Of a DNA stretch of 64,000 bases, positions 23,085-34,274 are shown one piece after another. The stretch is from positions 173,501 to 237,500 of the forward strand of contig JAOTOL010001392.1 of assembly GCA_034440575.1 (NCBI GenBank). The letters run 5' to 3'. The position numbers were made by a program, and so were the translations under genes. The notes beneath the pieces were generated by a model. It did no database searches. It was not told where the DNA came from and was given only the letters and a program-made list of their open reading frames with translations. Source of the stretch: Imbricaverruca yamaguchii (taxonomy: Eukaryota > Arthropoda > Thecostraca > Neoverrucidae). Positions within the stretch are counted from its first letter, which is position 1. The number at the start of each line of letters is the position of its first letter.

Positions 23085-24215
23085 GGTCGCCACCGCTCTG
23101 TCTGCCACCTCCCGTACCTTCCCGCTCGTCCATCCCCACAATTTCCCTCCCGCTCCCTGCGCCTGCCTCCCCGCCTCCCTGTCTGCCACCTCCCCTTCCC
23201 GCTCGTCCATCCCCACAATTTCCCTCCGCTCCCTGCGCCTGCCTCCCGCCTCCCTGTCTGCCACCTCCGTACCTTCCCGTCCATCCCCACCATTTCCCCC
23301 GCTCCCTGCGCCTGCCTCCCGCCTCCCTGTCTGCCACCTCCCCTTCGTCCATCCCACATTTCCCGCTCCCGCCCCCGCCCCCCTGTCGCCCTCCGTTCGT
23401 CCATCCCCACATTTCCTCCCGCCCCTGGCCTGCCTCCCGCCTCCCTGTCTGCCACCTCCGTACCTTCCCGCCCGTCCATCCCCACCATTTCCCTCCCGCT
23501 CCCTGCGCCTGCCTCCCCGCCTCCCTGTCTGCCACCCGTACTCCCTGTGCCCTCCTCGTCCATCCCCACAATTTCCTCCCGCTCCCTGCGCCTGCCTCCC
23601 GCCTCCCTGTCTGCCACCTCCGTACCTTCCCGCTCGTCCATCCCCACCATTTCCCTCCCGCTCCCTGCGCCTGCCTCCCCGCCTCCCTGTCTGCCACCTC
23701 CGTACCTTCCCGCCCGTCCATCCCCACCATTTCCCTCCCGCTCCCTGCGCCTGCCTCCCCGCCTCCCTGTCTGCCACCTCCGTACCTTCCCGCTCGTCCA
23801 TCCCCACCATTTCCCTCCCGCTCCCTGCGCCTGCCTCCCGCCTCCCTGTCTGCCACCTCCGTACCTTCCCGCTCGTCCATCCCCACCATTTCCCTCCCGC
23901 TCCCTGCGCCTGCCTCCCGCCTCCCTGTCTGCCACCTCCGTACCTTCCCGCCCGTCCATCCCCACCATTTCCCCCCTGCGCCTGCCTCCCCGCCCCCCTG
24001 CACCTCCGTACCCCCCCGCTCCCTGCGCCTGCCTCCCCGCCTCCCCTGTCTGCCACCTCCGTACCTTCCCGCTCGTCCATCCCCACCATTTCCCTCCCGC
24101 TCCCTGCGCCTGCCTCCCCCCTCCCTGTCTGCCACCTCCGTACCTTCCCGCCCGTCCATCCCCACCATTTCCCTCCTGCTCCCTGCGCCTGCCTCCCCGC
24201 CTCCCTGTCCGCGGC
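23085..24215. repeat. About 80-bp pyrimidine-rich minisatellite, about 14 copies
   Basis: Core words CCATCCCCACCATTTCCCTC, CTCCCTGCGCCTGCCTCC and CTGTCTGCCACCTCCGTACC recur with indels. The + strand is almost wholly C/T, the minus strand G/A with many GGG runs (G-quadruplex and triplex prone). Frames of 400-500 codons in several phases result from missing stop words in this biased strand. Confidence 0.94.
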
Positions 24216-24878
24216 GCCGCCCGCCGCGCCACGGGCCGCAGCGTGGTCGTAACCTGACGCGGCCACCTCGTGTGGGGTGAGATAAATCCAACCCTTTTCA
24301 TTTGGCTGATAAATTGATGTTGATCTGGTTGATAGCATTCCAGCGTGCCTGTAACCAAATGCCGACCGGCCGACTGACGTGAATCACGATGAGCCTCGAT
24401 GGGACGGGCTACCGACCCGCTCGTGACGCTGCTCTGGGGAGGGGGGAACATGGCGGTTGGAGTCCAGGCGCGGTGGCGCGCGATGGGAGTTTGGACGGAG
24501 CATGGGAGAGACGTGAGGCAGAGAGGAGGCGACAGGTGCAACAAGTGGACGAATGGTTAGGTAAATGGCATACACGCATGTATAATATACAGCACTGTAT
24601 TTGCCAGTGAGAATGCGTCTAAATGAGATTGGAGGAGGCTCGTCAGGCATCGGTCGGCAGCTGGAGGAGTCCAGTCTGGGGTCAGTCGACAGCTGGAGGA
24701 GTCCTGTATTGCAGTAGGTGAGCAGCGGCAGTCCTGGAAAAGAATGCAGTCCTGCTTAACAGCAGTCCTGGGACAGTGAGACCGGAGTCTGTGGAAGGGA
24801 TATCTTCTCCCACAGTGACTATAGCTGCAGTGCTAGGTTCCTTCGAGCTGGTGCAGACACCGTCACGGATCTAGAAAT
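24216..24878. other. Unique stretch, no gene seen
   Basis: A two-copy repeat around GACAGCTGGAGGAGTCC lies at 24645-24705. No recognisable gene. Confidence 0.45.
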
Positions 24879-25046
24879 GTACCGTTACGGCCTGGGCAGG
24901 TACCGTCACGGCCAGGGCAGGTATTGCAATTGCCTGGACAGGTATTGTCACGGTCTGGGCATGTACCATCACTACCTGGACAGACGCCGTCACGGTCTGG
25001 ACATGTACCGTCACGACCTGGACAGACGCCGTCACGGTCCGGGTAC
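24879..25046. repeat. 21-bp minisatellite, 8 copies
   Basis: Units start with GTACCGTCACGG or ACGCCGTCACGG and end CTGGACAG/CTGGGCAG; later copies alternate between these two versions. Confidence 0.92.
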
Positions 25047-27540
25047 GCGGCGATGACGGTCACCGGGAACGGTCGGCCGCCGGTGCCGACTGTGGCCGTG
25101 TGAAGCCACGCCGGCAACAGCACAGTCATCGCCTGACTCAGTGCACCGGGCGGCGACAGTGAGGCCCGCACGGCGGACACCCGCGCCGCCCGGCGGTACA
25201 GACAAATCGGCCACTGCACCCGCGCCGCTGACAAACGTGCATTGAGAGAGACGACGTCGTTCGGTTGCGTCCGCTCCTTCAATGGCCACGTCGTCGTGTG
25301 CATCTGCTGTCTGGCAGGCGTCCGCGTCACCAAGGGGAGATCGGTGAGTGAATGCGGTGTCACGTGCACGACGTGGGACGAAAGCATGATGGGTGGCGTC
25401 GCTCGTGAAAGCATGACTGGCTCGGACGGATAATGGATGACTGGAGCTGCGTCCGCCTGCGCTGACCACCTCCTGAGGCCGCTGTCCGCCCTCCACGGAC
25501 AGTCGCTCTGTCGTCCGTCACTAATGGCGCGCTGGCCGGCCTTGGCTGGGCCGAGACGCTCCCTTCCGACCAGAGGCGAGCGCGTCCGGTACGTGGCGGG
25601 CCGGACAGTTCAGTTGGATGCGCCGACAGTGTGCGGAGGTTTTGGCGGTGTTTGATTGATTGACCAGGTGGTCATCACGTCACAGTCTTAGCGGTCTCCA
25701 CGCGGACGGCCCGTGGCGATCTGTGGGTCGGCAAACCTAGATCTGTCGGTGGATCTAATCTGGATCAGATCGGTGGATCAGTCGATGCTCTGGTTTTGTG
25801 TGGGTGGTTGTCAGTGATGGGCAGACCACCGTCCGGTGGGCAGTATGGCGCTGGTCTGATGGGCGGCGTGGATCGCGCTGTACTGCACAGACAGTCGGCC
25901 GGCCTCCCCCGCTGTCCTACCATGGATGCCGACCGACCGACGGACCAACCGACGGACCGTCCGCCCTCTGGCGGCGGCGGCCAGGCGGCTGATTGTGGCG
26001 CAGTGACGCGCCGCTTCGTGCCGCGTCCGTCTGCGGCGGCGGCAGGGGTCGGTGCTGGACACGATGACTCTGCACACCGGTCAGGCGGCACGGCCTCACA
26101 AAGAGAGCGGAGCTGTCGGCCGACCGCCGGCCCAGGCGGCGCCACCTCCGCTGCGGCTCGGCCTGTCACCGGGACGGCCGGCGCGCCAGTGGCGCCACCT
26201 GTGCGACCTCAACCGAGCCGGACGCGCCGTGGGCGCGGGCCACCCACCGCCGGGCGAACATGACAACTGCGGGCCGCCACCATTATTGATGGGTGTCGGC
26301 GCGCCGCGCGCGAGCGTGCAGCCGACGGTGGCGCCGCGGCGCGGACGCGGGCGGCGGCTCGCCCTGCAAGCGGCCGGCCGCCGGGCGGTGCCGCTAAATG
26401 ATCGTCCCAGCGGCTGTGTTCGGTCGTTACATCGTAGGCCAGAGTGCAAGTGAAAACGGGCGGGATTGTCACGTGTGACAGGGGCGCAACTGTCTGACTA
26501 CCGACAACCGCAACATGGGCAATTGCTGGTCTGGGCCTGCTGAGGAGATTCAAAACAGATTGCCCTTCAGTTGCTGCGGCTGTGGAGTTCGCATAGCTCA
26601 GTTATCCATCGTAATTGTTTCGACGTTGGCGAGCGTATCGATGATGGGCCTCCGAATGGCTGAAGCTGGCCGTGTCTCTGCGGCAACAAGAGCATGACCG
26701 ACCGAGAGTCCACCGAGCGTTCTCCCCAAGTGTGCGGCAGAATTCAGGCACACTTTACCTCGCCGACTTTTCAACTTCATCGGCTTTGATGTGACTCACA
26801 TCCAAGAACCATTATGAGCGCCAGAAATTACATGAAGCAGGGTGGCGCGTATCTATACCTACAAACTGCTGCCGTCTCAAAGACCAGTAAGCGACGCTGT
26901 AGACTTCATCCCCGCTGAAACCGCTCGTAACCAGCTAACAGCCCAGCGAAATGGGCGCGGAGGAGGGGAGGCCGCCCTTCGCCGCCCTTGTTGGTCTAAA
27001 TTAACGTCACTTTGCCGGAATAGAGATGACCGTGTTGCGCCCGACGGCGGCAGCCGCGGCACACGAGATCCATCCATCTCGACGTCCTTCACGCAACCCG
27101 GCGGCAGTGCGCGCTCCCCGGGCAGGATGCTTGCGTCCGAACCGAAAGATCGCGAGTTCGGATCGCACCTGTCGCCGCCGTTCGCCCGCGACAAGCGGCG
27201 TGAAACGACATTGGCAACGCCGTTACAACCAAGCCGGTCGACGCGCCGTGAAGATGATTGACCGGCCGACATCCCTCACACCGGCCGCTGCCACCGCGTC
27301 ACCCTCGACTTGCGACGACGGCGTGAGCTCCGCCCACCGAGCTGGCCAGAGCACCTGACTTCACCGCGCGGCCGACACGGCGGCGCAATGTTCGGGCGCG
27401 GCGTCGCGGCTCGCGGCGACGGCCGCTCGTGCAAAAACTGTCACCGACGCGGGCCGTGACGCACGACATCATTTGGAGCGTGCTCGGTTCCCGCTGGGCG
27501 GCCAGTGCCGGCCGGCGGACGCGACCCCGCCTGACGGATG
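25047..27540. other. Long GC-rich unique stretch, no gene recognised
   Basis: Frames of 110-155 codons overlap on both strands throughout. They are Arg/Pro/Ala-rich and carry no recognisable domain. Motif-like words (CTAAATGATCG near 26393) are isolated. 26500-26900 is closer to balanced base composition but also unrecognised. Confidence 0.4.
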
Positions 27541-27700
27541 CTCGCCGCTCTCATTGTTATTTATGACACGGGGTGTCGCCCGAGAGGCACCCTAATTTAT
27601 GACGTCATAACTTATTTTAATAGAGCCGGCAGCATTCGTCAGTACTTCACCTGGCAGAATAAATCAGCCCGATCGGGCTTAGTTTCGACAGGGGGAGGGG
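27541..27700. promoter_or_regulatory. AT-rich island with TTTATGAC sites and a 14-bp palindrome
   Basis: CATTGTT (Sox-type) runs into TTTATGAC at 27560-27567. TTATGACGTCATAA at 27597-27610 is a perfect palindrome combining two inverted TTATGAC sites with a central TGACGTCA. AACTTATTTTAATAG and AATAAATCAGCC follow. A candidate enhancer or conserved non-coding element by motif content. Confidence 0.38.
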
Positions 27701-27769
27701 CGGCGACGCTGTACGGCTCGTATGTCGGCCTTGCTGGCTCCGCACCGCCGGGGGACGTCTGGTGATGAT

Positions 27770-29405
27770 GTCTGGTGATGTCTGATGGTGTGTCTGATTG
27801 CATCTCCGGTGCTATGTCCGGTTGTGTGTCACGTGGTGTGTCTGATAATTTGTCTGGTGATGTCTCGTGGTGTGGCTGATTGCATATCTGGTCCTAAACC
27901 CGGTAGTGCGTTTCGTGGTGTGTTTGGTAGTGTACCGTGGTGTGTTTGATAGTGCCTCGTAGTGTGTCTAGTGATGTCTGGGCGATGTCCGATGGTTTGT
28001 CTCGTGATGTCTGGCGATGTTTTGTCTCGTGACGTCTCATGGTGTGTCTGGTGATGTCTCGTGGTGTGTCTGGCGACGTCTCGTGGTGTGTCTGGTGATG
28101 TCTCGTGGTGTGTCTGGTGATGTCTCGTGGTGTGTCTGGCGACGTCTCGTGGTGTGTCTGGTGATGTCTCGTGGTGTGTCTGGTGATGTCTCGTGGTGTG
28201 TCTGGTGATGTCTCGTGGTGTGTCTGGTGATGTCTCGTGGTGTGTCTGGTGATGTTTCGTGGTGTGTCTGGTGACGTCTCGTGGTGTGTCTGGTGATTTA
28301 TCGTGGTGTGTCTGGCGACGTCTCGTGGTGTGGCTGGTGACGTCTCGTGGTGTGTCTGGTGATTTATCGTGGTGTGTCTGGCGACGTCTCGTGGTGTGTC
28401 TGGTGATGTCTCGTGGTGTGTCTGGCGACGTCTCGTGGTGTGTCTGGTGACGTTTCGTGGTGTGACTGGTGATGTCTCGTGGTGTGTCTGGCGACGTCTC
28501 GTGGTGTGTCTGGTGATGTCTCGTGGTGTGTCTGGCGACGTCTCGTGGTGTGGCTGGTGATTTATCGTGGTGTGTCTGGTGATGTCTCGTGGTGTGTCTG
28601 GTGACATCTCGTGGTGTGTCTGGTGACTTCTCGTGGTGTGACTGGTGATGTTTCGTGGTGTGTCTGGTGATGTCTCGTGGTGTGTCTGGTGATGTCTCGT
28701 GGTGTGTCTGGCGACGTCTCGTGGTGTGTCTGGTGACGTTTCGTGGTGTGTCTGGTGATGTCTCGTGGTGTGTCTGGTGACGTCTCGTGGTGTGTCTGGT
28801 GATGTCTCGTGGTGTGTCTGGTGACGTTTCGTGGTGTGACTGGTAGTGTAGTGGTGTGACTGGTAGTGTAGTGGTGTGACTGGTAGTGTAGTGGTGTGAC
28901 TGGTAGTGTAGTGGTGTGACTGGTAGTGTAGTGGTGTGACTGGTAGTGTAGTGGTGTGACTGGTAGTGTAGTGGTGTGACTGGTAGTGTAGTGGTGTGAC
29001 TGGTAGTGTAGTGGTGTGACTGGTAGTGTAGTGGTGTGACTGGTAGTGTAGTGGTGTGACTGGTAGTGTAGTGGTGTGACTGGTAGTGTAGTGGTGTGAC
29101 TGGTAGTGTAGTGGTGTGACTGGTAGTGTAGTGGTGTGACTGGTAGTGTAGTGGTGTGACTGGTAGTGTAGTGGTGTGACTGGTAGTGTAGTGGTGTGAC
29201 TGTAGTGTAGTGGTGTGTCTGGTGATGTCTCGTGGTGTGTCTGGTGATGTCTCGTGGTGTGTCTGGTGACGTTTCGTGGTGTGACTGGTAGTGTAGTGGT
29301 GTGACTGGTAGTGTAGTGGTGTGACTGGTAGTGTAGTGGTGTGACTGGTAGTGTAGTGGTGTGACTGGTAGTGTAGTGGTGTGACTGGTAGTGTAGTGGT
29401 GGTGC
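27770..29405. repeat. Mosaic minisatellite of 22-bp and 20-bp units
   Basis: 27770-28020 is degenerate. 28020-28836 is mostly a 22-bp unit (GTGTCTGGTGATGTCTCGTG core, with GACG, TTTATCG and TTTCG variants). About 18 copies of a 20-bp unit GTGGTGTGACTGGTAGTGTA follow (28838-29208), then three 22-bp units, then six more 20-bp units to 29400. Minus-strand frames of 536 and 583 codons rich in His/Thr are by-products of a stop-free repeat. Confidence 0.96.
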
Positions 29406-30011
29406 CCCTCCCACCGACTCGGTATGAGCTGGCCGGCACGACATGACATATTCAATAGCGTTGAAATGGAGCCGGCTGGAACGAGAGCCAGCAGGCGACG
29501 GGGAGGGCGGCCACCGTGGCCGTGAGTTCGTCAGCTGGTGGCCAGGCACCTCGACTCCTGCTGCAGCGTCGGTAGCATGAGTCACGATCCCACTGAACCT
29601 CAGAGGCAGGATGTACAGGCAGGATACTGGTAGTGGTGTTATCATTGTCTGTGGACAATGCTCGGTTCCTAAATCAGGTAGTATGTCTAGTGACGCATCT
29701 GTTCAGCTGCATGTCGTGGCTTCCCGCCCCATCGTCGTGCTCCCAATCGTGCAACGGCTCGCTTCCGAAGGCGACTCACATCTCCACGGTCTTCGGAGCC
29801 GGGCAGTAAGCGGAGTCTCAGCCGAGCCTGCCGCGTGCCACGTGGTGTCGTGGCGGGACTGCTGTGGCGATGTCGACGGCGACCGCGCCGACGTCGGCAC
29901 CGACGACAGTGGGCAGAGGCGGCGGCGACGACGACGACGACGACGGTGATGACGGCCAGCGGAGGCGGTGGGGTCGACCTTATCGTGAGGCGCTGTTCCG
30001 ACGATTAGTCA
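29406..30011. other. Unique stretch, no gene seen
   Basis: Ends in a purine-rich GACGAC/GGCGGC run near 29922-29948. No recognisable gene. Confidence 0.45.
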
Positions 30012-30170
30012 TGCGGCACGCCGGCCTGGTCGGTCGCTAGGTGATACACGGCACGCCGGCCTGGTCGGTCGCTAGGTGATACACGGCACGCCGGCCTGGT
30101 CGGTCGCTAGGTGATACACGGCACGCCGGCCTGGTCGGTCGCTAGGTGATACACGGCACGCCGGCCTGAT
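30012..30170. repeat. 35-bp minisatellite, about 4.5 copies
   Basis: Units contain GCACGCCGGCCTGGTCGGTC and GCTAGGTGATACACG; the last four are essentially identical, suggesting recent expansion. Confidence 0.93.
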
Positions 30171-31035
30171 AGACGGGTCACTTGCGGCTCGGCCACGCCT
30201 ACCGCCGCCGGCGCGTCCACTCCCCCCCCCCCCCCTATCCCATCCGCCGGAAGCTCCACTAACCCGACCAGCGGCCGACGTTGCCGGCATTCCACGCTGC
30301 AGCAGTAGTCCGCCGGTGTAAATTGGATGCTTGGTGCGACCGCGGTGTGGGTATCCTATACCGCGGGCTGACACGCCACGACCAACGGGTGGCTGCACAG
30401 CGTGACGTCACTGCGTCCGGCCGCCGGATACGCCCCAGCCAGCGGCAGCTACACGATGCTACACCGACCCGAGTCGGCGCCACAGCCTGCCGGCGGCCAG
30501 GTGGCCGGATAACACGACGACCAGCCGCAGCCGATAGAAGCCGACCCACCCGCTGGTGATGACCGCCCACCGACAGGTGGGAGCGGCAGTCAGCTGGCTG
30601 CAGCCTGTCACCAGCCAGCTACCTGACTGGCGACAAGCTCAGTCACCTGGTGTGGGGTACCCAACAGCCAAGCTGATGGACTCCCCGGCAGACTGGCCGA
30701 CTGACGCGGGTGACGGGGCGTCCCTGGGCCGTGACCCGGCCGCGTCACGGCCGCGGGCGAGACGGCGAGACGGCGCCTCCCGCTCCGGTCCCAGCCGTGT
30801 CGCGTTACCCGCCGGCCGCGCCACTGACGTCGCTGACGTCGCTGACGCCGCTGCACGGCTGATGGATGGATCGGTGCTCAGCCGGCCGCGGCGCTGTCCG
30901 GCGACAGCTGGCCGCCGTCGGCGCCGACGGACGCGACGCCGTCCGATGGCGATGTGCGGCTCGGTGGTTAGTCTGGGGCTCGGTGGTTGGTTTGGGGCTC
31001 AGTGGTTGGTGACAGTCACATAATGTGACTGTGAC
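30171..31035. other. GC-rich stretch, no gene seen
   Basis: Includes a 13-nt C-run at 30222-30234 and three CGCTGACGTCG-type steps near 30825-30850. No gene recognised. Confidence 0.45.
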
Positions 31036-31140
31036 TCTGGCTCAGTATGTAGCGGACTGTGACTGCGACATTGTGACAGTATGTAGCGGACTGTGACTGC
31101 GACATTGTAACAGTATGTAGCGGACTGTGACTGTGACACA
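31036..31140. repeat. 34-bp minisatellite, 3 copies
   Basis: Unit CAGTATGTAGCGGACTGTGA plus CTGCGACATTGTGA. Confidence 0.9.
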
Positions 31141-31991
31141 ATGCGAATCTCCGTGGCAGTCGGTAGCGGTCCGTGACAAACTAGGTCCAGCCAGCATGCA
31201 GCGGGTAGGTCAGTCGCTGACCGAGTCGGCTTATTGTAGGTGACGTGCGGGGCGGACGGCAGGCTGCAGCTGGCGCCCGCAGCCTGCGCGATCCATTGTC
31301 CGTCCGCGCCGCCGCTCATCTGTCTGTTCATCCGTCTGTCTGGCTGTCCGGATGTCTGGCCGGACAGCGTGTTTGGGCCGTACCCAGCAGTTGAAGCACG
31401 AGCATGATATCACTCGGCGGACTGACGGCCATTGTGCACACGGCCACCGTGCGGAGGTGGGGGCGAGCCAGCCGCATCCTGGTGACCGTCGGCGCCCTGT
31501 CCCCGCCCCCACCCCACACACCCACCTCATCATCCCACCCGGCCTCTGACTCCGACGACCTTTGTGCCTGCGCCAGTGATTTATTGCAGAGATCTCGGCA
31601 GAAAGCCTGTTGTCTATCACCGGCCGTCAGCTGGCATTCTGCTGACGTCATCCATCAGTGCCATCTAGCGACAGAAAAATCGTCAATCACGGCTGGGTTT
31701 TGCCGGCCGTTTAATTGGGCGCCATTACGGCGGTACAGCGGGCAGCCGGGTCGGCGCGTACGGCGGTAGCGACGTCCAATGCGCGCCGTAAATCCGGTGC
31801 GTCACTGACGAATAGTTTGGCAACCGGGTGCTGTCACCGTGCGTTCGTGACGCGCCCGGCCATCGGCCGGGTCTGTGGCCGCCGTTCGGACAGATGCAGG
31901 CGCGACTGAGGTGACGTCTCACCGCCAGCCAGGGTCGTTCCAAAACATTAACACTCGCACGTCCGGCGGTCCGCGCCAACTTCGCATGTCA
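31141..31991. other. Unique stretch, no gene seen
   Basis: Contains CTGCTGACGTCATCC near 31638 (CRE-type) and GTTTAATTGGGCGCC near 31708. Frames of 107-129 codons overlap on both strands without recognisable families. Confidence 0.4.
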
Positions 31992-32933
31992 GGGGGGCAG
32001 ATGTCTGCCCCCTAAGATCTATGGAACTATGCTAGCTAGCGACAAACGGAAAACGGCGTTGGATAGCTGGTGACTGGCTCTATCGAAAGTGTTTCCGTAA
32101 TTTTTCGCTCAGGTCAATATTCAGGTCACTGGGCCATCATAGGTCAAATTCGACCAGATTAGGTGGGATTCAGATATTGACACCTCAGGACCTGTAATAG
32201 ATAGAAACAAATTGCGAACGCTATTCGACAGTCCTTGAAATGCGCTACTGACAATAGACGGTGTAATTTAAGGTCATGTCAACCGAAACTCTGGTCAAGG
32301 TCATGAATTCATGACCTCAGGTCAAGGCCTAGGGAGGTCATGTAAGGTATCAATCGACACGTCTTGACGATACAAGCACAATGACGGTAATTTCAGCCTT
32401 CTAGCTCAATGCAGTGCGATGTAATGCGCATAAATGTGTAGTGATCTCAGGTGACCTCAGAGACCTTGGTGAGGTCACTGAGCAAAAATGTCACCGGTAG
32501 CATTGAGCATAGCTTCCATCTACATGCCACAACTGTTGTGAGATCATTCCGAGCGCAAATATGTAACTAGGAAACATTTGCATATTTTACCATAGCCCTA
32601 TAATGGGGAAGCCATGGCAGCGACCTGACCTAAGGTCAATGCTACGAAAAAAAACGATATACATATTATGGTCCCTGATGAGATCATGACATGCTATAAG
32701 TTTGAAATAAATCGCCCAATTATTGTAGAAGGTATGCCACCTAGAACTCCGAGTGTAGTTGGGTCACTTCGCCTGATCTGGTGACCTGACCTGAGATGAC
32801 CCAGGATTAAAAACGTATGAGGATATGCAGAAAAGACCAATGAACAGTTATGCGAGGTTTGTCCTTGCTAACCCTATTAGTTTGGCGGCAAATGAGGAAA
32901 AACCAGAGAGGGGGCAGATATCTGCCCCCCCCC
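31992..32933. mobile_element. AT-rich insert bounded by GGGGGCAGAT palindromes
   Basis: The left end carries GGGGGCAGATGTCTGCCCCC (31993-32012) and the right end GGGGGCAGATATCTGCCCCC (32910-32929, a perfect 20-bp palindrome). Between them the DNA is AT-rich, in sharp contrast to flanks of well over 60% GC. No coding frame of note exists inside, so it looks like a non-autonomous DNA transposon or foldback-type element. I see no clear target duplication. The interior is densely packed with AGGTCA/TGACCT words. Confidence 0.55.
32295..32317. promoter_or_regulatory. FTZ-F1/ERR-type site in a 20-bp perfect palindrome
   Basis: TCAAGGTCA (32295-32303) matches the extended half-site of NR5A/ERR nuclear receptors. 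It overlaps AGGTCATGAATTCATGACCT (32298-32317), a perfect inverted repeat of AGGTCA with 8-bp spacing. Binding is predicted from the motif only. Confidence 0.4.
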
Positions 32934-33120
32934 GGACGGGCGCGGGTTAATTACTCTGATCCTGCCGATGGGACCGGGCGGGTTCGGCGAAGCGGCGCGT
33001 CGCGCCTGGCGGATGCAGCCGGGTCGGTGATGGTGGCAGCGGCGGCGATGGTGCCGGTGCGCGTCGGCGATGGTGCCGGTGTGTGCCGCGCCGACGGCCG
33101 TTGTTTGCCGGCGCCGCCTG
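32934..33120. other. GC-rich spacer
   Basis: GC-rich flank of the insert with repeated GGCGATGGTGCCGGTG steps at 33045-33080; no gene recognised. Confidence 0.4.
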
Positions 33121-33300
33121 CCGAGACGGCATCGGTATGTGCCGCCGCGCGGCATCTTTATCAATCAGGCCGAGTTTTTCATTACGTCGTTCCGAAATCA
33201 ATCAACAAACGGCGAGCGGCGAGAATTTCGATGCGCCGCCGGGCCAATCGCCGGCCGCGCTCTGACTTTTATCGATGCCGGCGCGACGTGAGAGCTCAGT
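33121..33300. promoter_or_regulatory. Island with two Exd/Hox-type ATCAATCA sites
   Basis: ATCAATCA (reverse TGATTGAT, the PBC/Hox composite consensus) occurs at 33160-33167 and 33197-33204, in TTTATCAATCAGG and GAAATCAATCAAC. TTTTTCATTACG lies between them and TTTTATCGATGCC near 33269. A candidate homeodomain-regulated element; not tested. Confidence 0.35.
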
Positions 33301-34242
33301 CCTTCCGATCGGTTTGAGGATATCTCGCGCCGCCGCTCACTGAGCGATCGTGCCGCGCACGCCGGCGCGCGCTGTTTTCCGGCTCTGGCCCGTGGCGTAC
33401 ATCGTCTTCGACCTGACCTGACCGGCCGACCTGACCTGACCGGGAGACCTGCCACTGTCGCTTGCCGCTCTCCAACTTCTTGTCGCCGACCCGGCTGCCA
33501 CCCACCGCCTGTAGAGGGTTCACGTAATGGATCCTGAAACGTTTGCTTTGTCCGGCGGAGACGCGGGACGTTCCCGAGTCTCAAGCGGTCGGAGTCGTTA
33601 CCAGGCGACGGGCACGTAGCACCTGGCGACGAACATGACTACGTCACGTATGTGCACGTAACGACGTGACATGAATGAGACGCAAATGTGCCAGAACATT
33701 TCAGGACATCGACGATTAATCTCATGGAGATGCACGGAAGAATCACCCAAAGAAGTGAAACTTTGGAGAACGACGATGGGACCAAGAACATTTTTTTTCA
33801 AAGCATTTGACTTCTGGACCGTGTAACATCGTCCACCTCTCTGCTGATTGGTGGCGGGTGGACTCGGCAATCCCGCCGGTTATGGGATTCATCGGCGGCC
33901 CTCCATGGTACACGATCTGGCGATCAAGCGTCGATCGCCTCCTCGGCCGGAGCTGCCGATGTCCACTTGAATGACGCTCCTACGCCATGGTTCCGAGCGA
34001 GTGTAGTTTGGCGTCATCATCCGTGATGAACTCGCAATCCGTCTCCTCCAGCGGCCGCGCACCTGAACTCCCGTCCGGCGCCGACCAAGTGGTGTCCACA
34101 GGCAGGTGGCTGACGTGCCAGCCCCTGCCCGTGGAGGCGTGCCACGTCTGCACCGAACGGCGTGCCGCCGCAGCCGTCGGCCGGCTGGTCACGTGACCGC
34201 GGACGTGCCGCCGCGGACGGACATAATTACAGGCCGCACGGG

Positions 34243-34274
<32 letters not shown>

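Noticed and set aside
22738..24544. Five overlapping 400-500-codon frames on both strands
   Set aside because: The polypyrimidine strand contains almost no stop words in any frame; simultaneous open frames in both directions indicate compositional bias.
27829..29645. Minus-strand frames of 536 and 583 codons (His/Thr-rich)
   Set aside because: Pure by-products of stop-free 20- and 22-bp repeats; residue patterns change phase along the frame and two frames overlap.
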